Source of the DNA: Firmicutes bacterium UBA5389
GTDB taxonomy: Bacteria > Bacillota > DTU025
Assembly (NCBI GenBank): GCA_002409965.1
Contig: DHON01000043.1
Location: forward strand, 54,328 to 92,682
Length of the DNA stretch: 38,355 bases
Direction: 5' to 3'
Shown: piece by piece, positions 10,801 to 18,700 of the stretch
Position numbering within the stretch: the first letter of the stretch is position 1
Layout: every line of letters starts with the position of its first letter
The notes under the pieces: model-generated
Databases searched by the model: none
What the model was told of the DNA's origin: nothing
What the model saw: only the letters and a program-made list of their open reading frames with translations
Translations under genes and position numbers: made by a program

Positions 10801-13800
10801 ACACCATGGGCTGGCTCGTGGCCAGGCGACATGGCATATGACTCCAATCGAAACCTAATGTGGCAGGTCAACGTGGGCGGCGACAACGGCATCTACGGCC
10901 TGAGCCCCGCGACAGGAGAGGTCGTGACCAAGATAGCTTCCGGCGGCGCATGGGCCTCGGTTTCACAGCGCGGCCTGGGCTATGACGCCGACACCGACAC
11001 CTTCTACATCGGCGGATGGAACGAGGACATCATCTACCACATCATGGGGCCGAGCTGGGCCACCCCCGGCGCGGTAATCGCGTCATACTCCTTCCCTGTG
11101 AGCATAGCAGGGCTGGAGTATCACCCCGATGGCGTGCTGTGGGTATCCACTAATTCCGCTCCTGACATGATCTATGGGATCGACATGGAATCCCTCGCCG
11201 TAATCCACCAGTTCCAGCACCCGTACCGGGGAGACTACTCCGGCGCGGGCCTGGCGCTCAACGATGACGGCAACCTCTGGGTCGCATCCCAGGAGAACAA
11301 CTACGTGTACCTGATCGACACTGAAATGCCGCTGAGCGCCGGCATAATCGTCCAGCCCACAAGCGGCACTGTGCCCACAGGGCAGACCGCGGATCTTACT
11401 GTGACGATCAACGCCGCCGAGCTCGGCAAGCCCGGTCAGGACGTGCGCAAGTACCTCGAGATCCTGACGAACGACCCGATCAACCCAGCGCTCTTCGTGG
11501 ATCTCATCGTCCACATCGAAGCAGGGCCTACCATCGTCGAATCAACCGCCACTCCCCAGATCGGCCAGCCTCCCCTCACAGTGGCCTTCGCCGCCACCGT
11601 TCGCCCGGGCGCCAAGCCGATAACTGACATGTGGTGGGAGTTCGGCGATGGAAGCGAACCGATCCATGAAGCAGAGGCAACACATGTCTATACTGATCTT
11701 GGAGTGTACAAATCGATCTTCCACGTGGTAGACGAGAACGAGGTTGAGGCAACTGCCGAGCTGACAGTGACAGTCAAGTGGCTGCCTGTGCTGGGGGTCG
11801 AACCCGAGGAATTCGACGAAGTCATCCAAGTCGGAGAGGAAGAGCAGGCTGTCTTGACAGTCAGCAACACCGGCGTTGCGCCGATGAACTTCCAGATCGC
11901 AGTCGCTCCCAGCTTCGCCGAGAGCCCTGAGTGGAGAGCATACGCCGCTTCGGCGCCGACAAAGGGCGACTACGCCTCCGAACCCAGGGGTTACGCAGGA
12001 GCTGGCGCTGGCGGGCCTGATGAGTACGGCTACATCTGGATCGACAGCAAGAACCCCGGCGGACCTGCCTTCGACTGGGTGGAAATCAGCGGACTCGGGA
12101 CGCGCGTATACTTAGGCGATGACGATGGCGCAATGGTGCCCCTGCCCTTCGCCTTCCCGTTCTACGGCGAGACGAAGACGCAGATCGGCATAAGCGCCAA
12201 CGGCTACCTCAGCTTCGATGCCGACTCCATCAACTACTACTGGACGAACGCGCCGATTCCCACATCAGCAGAGCCCAATGACATGCTCGCAGTGTTCTGG
12301 GACGATCTCAATGCAGGCGGCGGAGAGGTCTACTACTACAACGACGCCGACAATGAACGCTTCATAGTGGAGTACAAGAACATACCCAGATGGGGCGCAA
12401 CGGCAAGCTACACGTTCCAGGTGATCCTGAAGCCCAATGGAACAATAATCTACCAGTATCTGAACATGTCGGGGGCCCTTGATTCAGCCACGGCTGGAAT
12501 CGAGGATGCCACGGGAACCGATGGTCTCCAGGTAGTGTACAACGCCTCCTACATCGAAGATGGACTGGCAATAGGGTTTGCGCCTGTCGGAGCAATCCTC
12601 AGAGTCAATCCGACATCAGGATACCTTGTACCCGGAGGGCATCAGGAAGTAGTTGTCACGCTCGGATCTCCTGACGCTCCGTACGGCACATACTCGCTCA
12701 ACCTGTATGTGTCTGCTAACGATCCATACCGTCCGTTTGCAACTATCCCCGTGAAACTCAAGCTCAACGCCGCCCCCGCAATCGCAATCACAGCACCTGT
12801 GGGCGGTGCCGAGCTGCACGGGATTACCGAGATCAAATGGGCGGCGACCGACCCTGACGATGAGTCAGATCAGCTTCTGATCCACCTCGCGTGGACGGGC
12901 GACGGCAGCGAGTGGCACGAGCTCGGAACCGGACTTGCCAACACCGGCTCCTTCGAATGGAACACCATCGAAGTGGGCGAAGCCGGCAATACCTTCCGGC
13001 TGCGAGCGAAAGTCACCGACCCTGCAGACGCGCAGCACGAGTTCATCACAGATGAGTTCACCATCATCAACCTGGCGCCAGTCGCCGCGTTCAGCTTCAC
13101 ACCATCGCCAGCCACAAGGCGCGATGTTGTGAAGTTCACCGACGAGTCGACCGACGATGGCACGATCGTGGCATGGCTCTGGGAGTTCGGAGACGGAACC
13201 GAAAGCTCTGATCGTAATCCGGAGCATCAGTACGCTGAGAAGGGCGAGTTCACGATCAAGCTAACTGTCACCGACAACGGTGGGCTCACAGGAACCGTGG
13301 AGAAGTCAATCGCAGTGGGGAACGCAGCGCCGATCGCAGCGTTCAGCTTCTCCCCGTTGCCTGTAAACGCCGGTCAAGTCGTGACATTCACCAATGAGTC
13401 AACGGACGACGCCGAGATAGTCGCAGCCTTCTGGGAGTTCGGCGATGGCGCTACAAGCGCGTCTTACGATGCCGCGCACGCGTATGCGACTTCGGGCACG
13501 TTCACTGCCCGGCTGACGGTGATAGATGACGACAATGCCGCCGACAGCGTAGAGCACACCGTGGAAGTGGTGAACGCGCCTCCAACGGCGGCGTTCAGCT
13601 TCGCGCCATCGTCTCCCTCAGTCCGCGATGTCGTGAAGTTCACGGACGAGACGACAGATGACGGCGGAATTGCGGCGTGGCGCTGGGAATTCGGCGATGG
13701 GGCCGAAAGCGGCGAGCAGAACCCGGAGCACCAGTACACTGCGAAGGGCAAGTTCACCGTCAAGCTCACAGTCACTGACGATGGCGACCTTTCCGACTCG

Positions 13801-14394
13801 GTGGAGCACGAGATCACCGTCAGGAACCTGCCGCCGGAAGTAAGGTTGCTCAAGCCGATGGCTGGGATGGTATGGACAGGCGAGCAGACCATCGAGTGGG
13901 AGGCCACTGACCCCGACGATGCCGCATCCGAACTCAAGATCACTCTCGAGTACGCGATGCAGGCAAACAGCCCAAGCTGGCAGACGATCGCGGCCAACCA
14001 GTCGAATACTGGCAAGTACGTATGGGATACATCGCAGGTCAAGCGGGGCGGACGCTACACGGTAAGGGTAACCGCCACTGATCCGGACGCCGGGGCCACC
14101 ACCGCGATAAGCGGGGAGTTCGTCATCGTAGTACTCACCCGCACAATCATGGCCGCTCCCAACCCGGCGTGCGACTCAGTGACATTCTACTACGACATCC
14201 CTGCCGATGCGATGCTGCATGTGTACGATATCGCAGGCCGTCTCGTCCACAGCACACCGCTGTCGGCGTCAATGCATGCGTACGAGTGGAACCTGCATGC
14301 AGGCGGCAGGCCGCTGGCCAACGGCGTCTACCTCTACATCGTACTGGGCGATGCACAAAAGTCGGAAGTAGGCCGCCTAGTGGTGAACCGCTAA
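4813..14394 (+). CDS. Giant secreted subtilisin-like (S8) protease with PKD, nidogen-like and propeller modules and T9SS-like sorting domain, copy 1
   Basis: A 3193-aa secreted protease. ATG 4813 follows AAAGGAGTAGG and begins a signal peptide (1-31, cut after ALA). Order: inhibitor-I9-like prodomain about 45-125; S8 domain about 150-500 with Asp196 (IIDTG), His261 (HGTHTSG), AAGNSG and Ser430 (GTSMATPHVSG), so catalytically intact; PKD1 502-586; abnormal-spindle-like plus nidogen-like module 588-896; PKD2; second nidogen-like module 987-1301; PKD3; propeller-like module 1391-1767 (WQVNVGG, FYIGGWNED); PKD4; second propeller 1858-2236; PKD5; third nidogen-like module 2327-2653; Ig-like domain; PKD6-8 at 2757-3008; Ig-like domain; and a T9SS type A/FlgD-like domain 3113-3193 (APNPACDSVTF, VYDIAGRLV, LANGVYLYIV). 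Domain boundaries are by eye. It probably acts at the cell surface on large proteins. The next gene, 49 nt away, encodes a PorV-like barrel. Confidence 0.93.
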   Translation: MPIRHRKTAWLFSLLTLSAILLWAVADGALAQSPAPAPRGGWQPGPDTYHPSRVVVRLADAVSAEAASDSIGRLGYTLGRVAEFEPSAAFPGGLRIGVINLPLKETPDDAVAKLSRVPAIVYAERDYTRYKDQAVIDAPIVPNDPNFNKMWGLHNQNCQFVDPRMQGTPVDDADIDAPEAWGVHTGSESTLAAIIDTGCYIYHPDLAPNIWVNPGEIPGNGIDDDHNGYIDDIWGWDWFNGDNSVWDPGERDSYGYLNDEHGTHTSGTIGALTNNAMGVAGINWDIKIMVLKFLGPDGGYTSDAILAFNYAANKGAKVISCSWGGGGFNQALKDAIEATHALVPCAAGNSGANTDVNPHYPSSYDSANIISVAAMMQNETPCNYPGWWSTCWGPTSVDLFAPGGYILSTIPPDPPPSQPAEAYDFFYGTSMATPHVSGTAALVHSLRPSVALYPGAPGWTPGQPTVKDIILDTVDVKPAYEGKVLTDGRLNVAAALMGLGGPVITSIDAQPRFGPPPLEVTFTASAMSPDGEIVDKWWDFGDGSALVHEFNTVHTYEEQGDFTATFHAVDNGGIEATASVTIKVFFPPVIGVDPDEIHVDLWWGEETTREVAISNTGLGELDYSISIRLVGKLDASGEARLGQGGPDSFGYFWLDTDEPGMEPPEWEDIRPIGTQVTLGDDNGIVVDLPFEFPFYGQNKSQIAICSNGYLTFGSSLGVWTNANIPSTMNPNDLLAVFWDDLTLSSSGTCHYYGDEEIFVVQYTNVPRLSSGGPYTFQVWLSPQGVIMYQYLTMAGTRLNEATIGIENAAGTVGLQTAYNQNYVHDDMAIMFLPGWIISSSTGGTVEPGETDTFDLMFFADHLPKGTWKAVVEIESNDPANPKVDLETFMFVRSRINPTIRSVTANPWAGSAPLEVHFSVDAYDQDGMVVDAIWDFGDGSPTVSGTFNPVHTYMAEGNYTATVTVTDDDGFQTSANMDIIVADLPQASVDPVSFNQVIRAHRQRTETLTVTNTGVAPLEFSATAFTAGIPSEAGELDPLGAGGPDVFGYMWRDSDEPGGPAFNWVEISGIGTELPVSGDDSRVVDLPFGFPFYGDIKTSIRICSDGYLTFGTKGNAYTNVAIPNPAEPNDMMAVYWDDLNPPQAPADGGVFYYYDAVNNRFIVEWSKLPRYYSNGQYTFQAILYPDGGIVYQYLDMQFASATYAKDGTIGIENATGTDGLQVLHNTDGYMHNNLAIKIKPISWMSVAPTEGELEPGESMDLDVTFDLAVVGSGTLDGAIVLDTNDIRRPRTIVPVHIQVIPNSPPEITACAVNPQQGPPGTSFEFVGAAYDPDGSVVDKHWSFGDGSPVVHEFVASHVYAAAGVYTATFAAVDNDGYIATATVKVTVAQSASASWNPTQFSFRVGGGQTATGILTLSNAGPGTLLFGSGEFPSLVQMPERLVLPLDIKDTEAKTAFGLYAPIPNPERSEWLPEAVGSVITSWPCPSPITLGWGVGVLLDTGNLVIADPDPTPTVDHVVTPEGAHTGTSWAANFGGSWAGDMAFDGANIWQVNVGGNNGIYKLDPGSGAVLGSISGSVWTGISQRGLAYNSNDDTFYIGGWNEDIIYKIKGESWDTPGQIIEQWSMPVSIAGLAYHPAANVLAVTVNAAPDMIYFVDAASHAVIAQFRHPYNGDYAGAGCEFGPDGNLWVASQDNNTMYLVETGLGPIGSGDWLSWQPAEGSVPAGGSVPITVTVDSEKLNSGLHEGNVVLTTSDIENPLIVVPVTLQVAAPPVITAATAEPVFGEPPLPVTFHAAFVAPEVPVVSYGWNFGDGSSAAELDVVYTYSAPGAYTATFTVVDQLGATAEASIDIVVKWVPRATVDPTLIEITLPPKGEATETVTVGNVDGNAPLTFSAKVKGGSAPYVAMPKRIGTVIDPNAAKAEGLYLPFDPAVVERIAANIQPDGVGDVIKSWPAPSAVDIAWGLGFDATNVWLADPLNKKDYIITAGGVFTGTVFNTPWAGSWPGDMAYDSNRNLMWQVNVGGDNGIYGLSPATGEVVTKIASGGAWASVSQRGLGYDADTDTFYIGGWNEDIIYHIMGPSWATPGAVIASYSFPVSIAGLEYHPDGVLWVSTNSAPDMIYGIDMESLAVIHQFQHPYRGDYSGAGLALNDDGNLWVASQENNYVYLIDTEMPLSAGIIVQPTSGTVPTGQTADLTVTINAAELGKPGQDVRKYLEILTNDPINPALFVDLIVHIEAGPTIVESTATPQIGQPPLTVAFAATVRPGAKPITDMWWEFGDGSEPIHEAEATHVYTDLGVYKSIFHVVDENEVEATAELTVTVKWLPVLGVEPEEFDEVIQVGEEEQAVLTVSNTGVAPMNFQIAVAPSFAESPEWRAYAASAPTKGDYASEPRGYAGAGAGGPDEYGYIWIDSKNPGGPAFDWVEISGLGTRVYLGDDDGAMVPLPFAFPFYGETKTQIGISANGYLSFDADSINYYWTNAPIPTSAEPNDMLAVFWDDLNAGGGEVYYYNDADNERFIVEYKNIPRWGATASYTFQVILKPNGTIIYQYLNMSGALDSATAGIEDATGTDGLQVVYNASYIEDGLAIGFAPVGAILRVNPTSGYLVPGGHQEVVVTLGSPDAPYGTYSLNLYVSANDPYRPFATIPVKLKLNAAPAIAITAPVGGAELHGITEIKWAATDPDDESDQLLIHLAWTGDGSEWHELGTGLANTGSFEWNTIEVGEAGNTFRLRAKVTDPADAQHEFITDEFTIINLAPVAAFSFTPSPATRRDVVKFTDESTDDGTIVAWLWEFGDGTESSDRNPEHQYAEKGEFTIKLTVTDNGGLTGTVEKSIAVGNAAPIAAFSFSPLPVNAGQVVTFTNESTDDAEIVAAFWEFGDGATSASYDAAHAYATSGTFTARLTVIDDDNAADSVEHTVEVVNAPPTAAFSFAPSSPSVRDVVKFTDETTDDGGIAAWRWEFGDGAESGEQNPEHQYTAKGKFTVKLTVTDDGDLSDSVEHEITVRNLPPEVRLLKPMAGMVWTGEQTIEWEATDPDDAASELKITLEYAMQANSPSWQTIAANQSNTGKYVWDTSQVKRGGRYTVRVTATDPDAGATTAISGEFVIVVLTRTIMAAPNPACDSVTFYYDIPADAMLHVYDIAGRLVHSTPLSASMHAYEWNLHAGGRPLANGVYLYIVLGDAQKSEVGRLVVNR
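13333..13836 (+). repeat. Two extra PKD repeats present only in protease copy 1
   Basis: Residues 2841-3008 of copy 1 are two consecutive PKD domains (IAAFSFSPLP..., TAAFSFAPSS...). The equivalent site in copy 2 goes directly from its sixth PKD domain to the Ig-like domain. About 168 residues account for nearly all of the 178-residue length difference between the proteases. The unit begins AAFSF and contains WEFGDG. Confidence 0.8.
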
Positions 14395-14443
14395 GCGCAG
14401 ATGAGTCTTCGGGACGCACTCTCGATACTAGGAGGGGTGAATA

Positions 14444-15322
14444 ATGCGATTGAGACCAACAGTGCTTGCGCTTGTGCTCTTGTTCGCCCTGTCTGCAGGC
14501 GCCACGGCGCTTGCCGCGGAAGACCCGGTAGGCACTGCGGCAATGCTCGATATTGGCCTGGGAGCCCGGGCGCTGGGCATGGGCGGAGCACATATCGCCG
14601 TGGTAGACGATGCGGCGGCAGTGTACTATAACCCGGCCGGCCTAGCCTTCGTTGACGGCAGGCATATTGTGTCGCTCTACACCAACCAGTTCGGGGCGGC
14701 TGGCTACATGGGGCTAGGTTATGCCCAGCGCTATGTAGGCGTGGGCGCCATGAAGCTGGACGCCTCGGGAATCGATGAGACCGACGAGTTCGCCAACATC
14801 ACCGGGGTGTTCGGCGTCACAGACCTAACCCTGATCCTCGGCGCCGCCGCCAAAGTCATGCCGCAACTCGGCGTGGGCGGCGCAATCAAGTACTACTCGC
14901 AGGCGCTGCCTTCCAACTCAGGGCACGGGGCCACCGGCGACGTCGGAGTCCTCTTCGCAACAGCGGGAGGCAAGCTTCGGCTTGGGGCGGTATGCCGCAA
15001 TGCCTTAGGTTCGATCAAGTACTCCAGCGGGCACACCGATGCCTTCGATCGCTCCTTTGGCGCCGGAATCGCGGTGCGCCCTCTAGACAAGCTGCTGCTG
15101 GCGGCCGACGTGATCTGGAAGGACGGCATGGACGCGCGAATCGGAGGCGAATTCCAACTAGGCAAGTTCGCGGTGAGGGCGGGCGGCGCCTACCGCGACG
15201 ACAAGATCTCGTTCTCGGCGGGCGCGGGCTTTGTGATGCCGCTGTTCAGTGTCGACTACGCCTACCAAACGCACAGCATCCTACCTGACAGCCATAGGCT
15301 GTCGCTGTGTGTCAAATTCTGA
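14444..15322 (+). CDS. PorV/UPF0164-like outer-membrane beta-barrel protein, copy 1
   Basis: A 292-aa predicted outer-membrane barrel. ATG 14444 follows AGGAGGGGTGAATA, and the product starts with a signal peptide of about 24 residues ending ALAAE. The N-terminal segment MGGAHIAVVDDAAAVYYNP is the hallmark of the PorV/PorQ/UPF0164 family. The rest is alternating short Gly-rich beta strands, and the chain ends in Phe (LSLCVKF), as expected for barrels recognised by the BAM machinery. In Bacteroidota, PorV receives type IX secretion cargo from the translocon and delivers it to the PorU sortase. Here the gene lies 49 nt after a protease whose C terminus looks like a T9SS sorting domain, which supports a shuttle role (inference). 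A strong hairpin terminator follows. Confidence 0.85.
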   Translation: MRLRPTVLALVLLFALSAGATALAAEDPVGTAAMLDIGLGARALGMGGAHIAVVDDAAAVYYNPAGLAFVDGRHIVSLYTNQFGAAGYMGLGYAQRYVGVGAMKLDASGIDETDEFANITGVFGVTDLTLILGAAAKVMPQLGVGGAIKYYSQALPSNSGHGATGDVGVLFATAGGKLRLGAVCRNALGSIKYSSGHTDAFDRSFGAGIAVRPLDKLLLAADVIWKDGMDARIGGEFQLGKFAVRAGGAYRDDKISFSAGAGFVMPLFSVDYAYQTHSILPDSHRLSLCVKF

Positions 15323-15348
15323 TCCCACCTGAGCGAACATCCTACAGC

Positions 15349-15380
15349 AGGGAGCGGGGCCACCCGCTCCCTCATTTTTC
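15349..15380 (+). terminator. Intrinsic terminator of the first protease-barrel module
   Basis: A 10-bp GC-rich stem (AGGGAGCGGG/CCCGCTCCCT, 15349-15358 with 15363-15372) closes a 4-nt loop and is followed by CATTTTTC. It lies 27 nt after the barrel stop. This is a textbook rho-independent terminator and separates the two tandem modules into distinct transcription units. Confidence 0.88.
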
Positions 15381-15731
15381 TGATCCATCTCCGCAAGGCT
15401 TCATACTAGATAGTCCCGATGATGTCACAGAAGTAGCGTTGATTACTGCAATGTGCAACACCTTGCAGGACTATTGGGAAGCTCGTCGTATTATGCGTAC
15501 ATGTATGGATGTTCATGGAACGTTTTCATCTTGATTACTATTTCGTAGTTCCGTTCCAGAAGTCGTCCAGCTAACGTTGCCGGATGCCCAAGGAGCAACA
15601 GGCAGCATCCGTCGACAGAGAACCGGAGGTGATGCCAGGGCGAAGGTAGCTTGATACGCGCACATTGCTGACGGCCAAAAACAGCGCAGACCTCGAATCG
15701 ACCTCCTATTTGAAAGGGGCGAAACCAACAG
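15381..15731 (+). promoter_or_regulatory. Leader region of the second protease module with hairpins
   Basis: About 350 nt without a recognisable gene. Visible structure: an inverted repeat CTGCAA-(11 nt)-TTGCAG at 15446-15468; a -10-like TATTAT at 15489-15494 with no properly spaced -35; a hairpin CGGATGC/GCATCCG at 15581-15587 with 15605-15611; and GGAGGTG at 15625-15631, 100 nt before the ATG and without its own start codon. The GGAGGTG position echoes the leader of the first module, although the two leaders share little else. A regulatory RNA or operator is possible; no known class was recognised. Confidence 0.3.
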
Positions 15732-18700
15732 ATGGTGCGAAGCCACCGAAAAACAGCACTCTTGACCGTCGCGCTTTTCGCTTTGGCGGCCTTGACATTC
15801 GCGACTGGGCAAACGCTCGCCACGGAGACGGCGGGCCAACCGCGCGGCGGATGGCAGCCTGGGCCGCTCGAGTATCATCCGAGCCGTGTGATTGTGCGGT
15901 TCGCCGACACTGTCACGGCCAATGCAGCCGCCGACTCCATTACCCGACTCGGCTACTCGCTGCGCCGAGCGGCCGACTTCGAGCCCTCCGCCAGTTTCCC
16001 GGGCGGACTCCGTATCGGTATTGTGGAACTCCCCGACGGCGCTCGAGTAGATGACGCTATCATCAAGCTCGACGCCGCGCCCGGAGTTCTCTACGCAGAG
16101 CGCGACTACAAGCAGTACAGGGACACTCCTGTGTTCCCCAATGACACTCACTTCAGCAAAACTTGGGGATTGCACAATGAGAATTGTCAGTACAAAGACC
16201 CGGAGATGTCCGGCAACCCCGTTGACGATGCTGACATCGACGCGCCTGAAGCATGGGCGATCGGCACCGGGTCGAGCGAACTGATCGTTGCAGTCATCGA
16301 CACGGGAGTCTATGTAGACCACCCCGATCTCAACGCGAACATCTGGCGCAACCCCGGCGAGATTCCCGACAACGGCATCGACGACGATGGCAACGGCTAC
16401 ATCGACGACGTGTACGGCTGGGACTTCTTCGACGACGACAACACCGTGTACGACCCGAACCAGCGTGACAGGTACGGGGACCTAAACGACGACCACGGCA
16501 CGCACTGCGCAGGCACGATCGGCGCCCTAGGCAACAACGCCATGGGTGTCCCCGGCATCAACTGGAATGTGAAGATCATCAGTCTCAAGTTCATTGGCCC
16601 CGATGGCGGGTACACTTCTGATGCGATTCTCGCGATGCAGTACGCCCATGCCAAGGGCGCCAAAGTCATCAGCTGCAGCTGGGGCGGAGGGCCGTACGAG
16701 CAGTCCCTCAAGGATGCAATTGAGGCGACTAATGCTCTCGTCGTGTGCGCCGCAGGCAACAGCGGCCAAAACACCGACGTAAGCCCGCACTATCCATCCA
16801 GCTACACAAGCGAGAACATCATCTCGGTCGCAGCTAGCATGCAAAATGACCAGCCGTGCAACTACCCAGGCTGGTGGAGCACATGCTACGGCCTAACCTC
16901 AGTGGACCTGTTCGCTCCGGGTGGCTACATCGCCTCGACCATACTGCCCGACCCGGTGCCGCCAACCCCCACAGAGGCATACGCCTACTTCTGGGGCACC
17001 TCTATGGCGACACCTCACGTGTCGGGAGTGTCGGCCCTGCTGGCCTCCACACATCCCGCCGTGCCGCTCTATCAGGGCGCGCCGGGTTGGAGCGCAGGCA
17101 TGCCCACGGTCAAGGATGCGATCCTCACAACCGTGGACGTAAAGACTGCATTCCAGGGTAAGGTCGCCACAGGCGGACGCATGAACGCCGCGGCGGCGAT
17201 AGAGTCGATAGGCGGCCCCGTGATCACTTCTGTCGAAGCTGCTCCCACCTACGGTCCTCCCCCGCTCACTGTGGCATTCAGCGCAACCGCCCAGAGCACT
17301 GGGGCCGAAATCACCGACAAGTGGTGGAGCTTCGGAGACGGAAGCGAGTCCGTACACGAATGGAACGCGACACACGTGTACACGGAAGAGGGCCTATTCA
17401 CCGCTTCCTTCCATGTGGTAGACGCAGACCAAAACGAGCGTTCTGCCACGATCGAGATCAACGTCTTCTTCCCGCCGATAATCGGCGTGGAGCCGTCCGC
17501 GCTCACTGCCGACCTGGTGTGGGGAGACGTTGAGGAGCACACGCTCACCATCACAAATGATGGCCTCGGCGAGCTGACTTACGCTGCAGACGTAGCTCTT
17601 GAGGGCATGATCCAGCCCACGTCTGGCCGCGCGTCGAATCCTCTGGGCTCGGGCGGGCCGGATTCCTTTGGCTACGTGTGGGTCGACAGCGACACTGAGG
17701 GCGTGGGCCTACCTGAATGGATCGAAATCTCCGGAATTGGAACGCTGCTTACCCTAGGCGACGACAAGGGAATAGAGGTCAACCTCCCCTTTGAGTTCCC
17801 GTTCTACGGCGAAAGCAAAACCAAGGTCAACGTGTGTTCCAACGGCTACCTCACGTTTGGCTCGAAGACCACAACATACATTAACGCCCGCATACCCAGT
17901 ACAACCGAGCCTAACGACCTGATCGCCGTATTCTGGGACGACCTGCAGCCCAACAAGGATCCTGCAAGGGTCTACTATTACGGCGACGACAACGTGTTTG
18001 TTGTCCAGTATCAAAACGTCAAACCGTATGGAGGAGCTGCAGCCTACACCTTCCAGGTGGTGCTGACTCCGGCCGGAACGATAACGTACCACTACAAGAC
18101 GATGCCGGGCGCATTCCTTGACGAAGCCACAATAGGCATCGAGAACAAGACCGGCACTGTCGGGCTTCAGGTGGCCTACAACGAGGATTATGTGCATGAT
18201 GACCTGGCAGTGATGTTCATGCCAACCTATGTCGTTATCGACAAGACCTCGGGCGTCGTGGCTCCGGGAGAATCGGACACGATTACTGCCACATTCAAGG
18301 CCGGACGCCTGGCAGAAGGCGACTGGGCAGCCTCGATTAGGATTGCGTGCAACGATCCCGTCAACCCCGAGGTAATAGTGCCGGCGATCATGCACGTAGA
18401 ATCGAGGGTTGAACCGCAGATCGAATCGATCGCAGCGGAGCCATGGGCCGGCAAGGCCCCGCTCGAGGTGCACTTCTCGGCCCGCGCGCGCGATATCGAC
18501 GGCGTAATTGTGGCTAGCGAGTGGAACTTCGGCGACGAAAGCGCTTCAGTGACGGGCACACTCACACCCGTGCACACCTACGTCGCTGACGGGGAGTACA
18601 CCGCGACACTCACGGTCACTGACGACGATGGACTAACCGCCACAGCCAGCGTGCAAGTGATCGTGGCCAACCTGCCCAAGGCAGAGTTCGACCCTGCATC

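Noticed and set aside
6316..14148. CRISPR-like or short tandem repeats inside the proteases
   Set aside because: The repetition is at domain level (PKD, nidogen-like, propeller-like) in coding sequence, with no identical short repeats and unique spacers.
15581..15640. Glycine-riboswitch-like string (AAGGAGCAA, GACAGAG)
   Set aside because: Short fragments resemble parts of the glycine aptamer, but their order and the paired elements do not fit, and no glycine-related gene follows.
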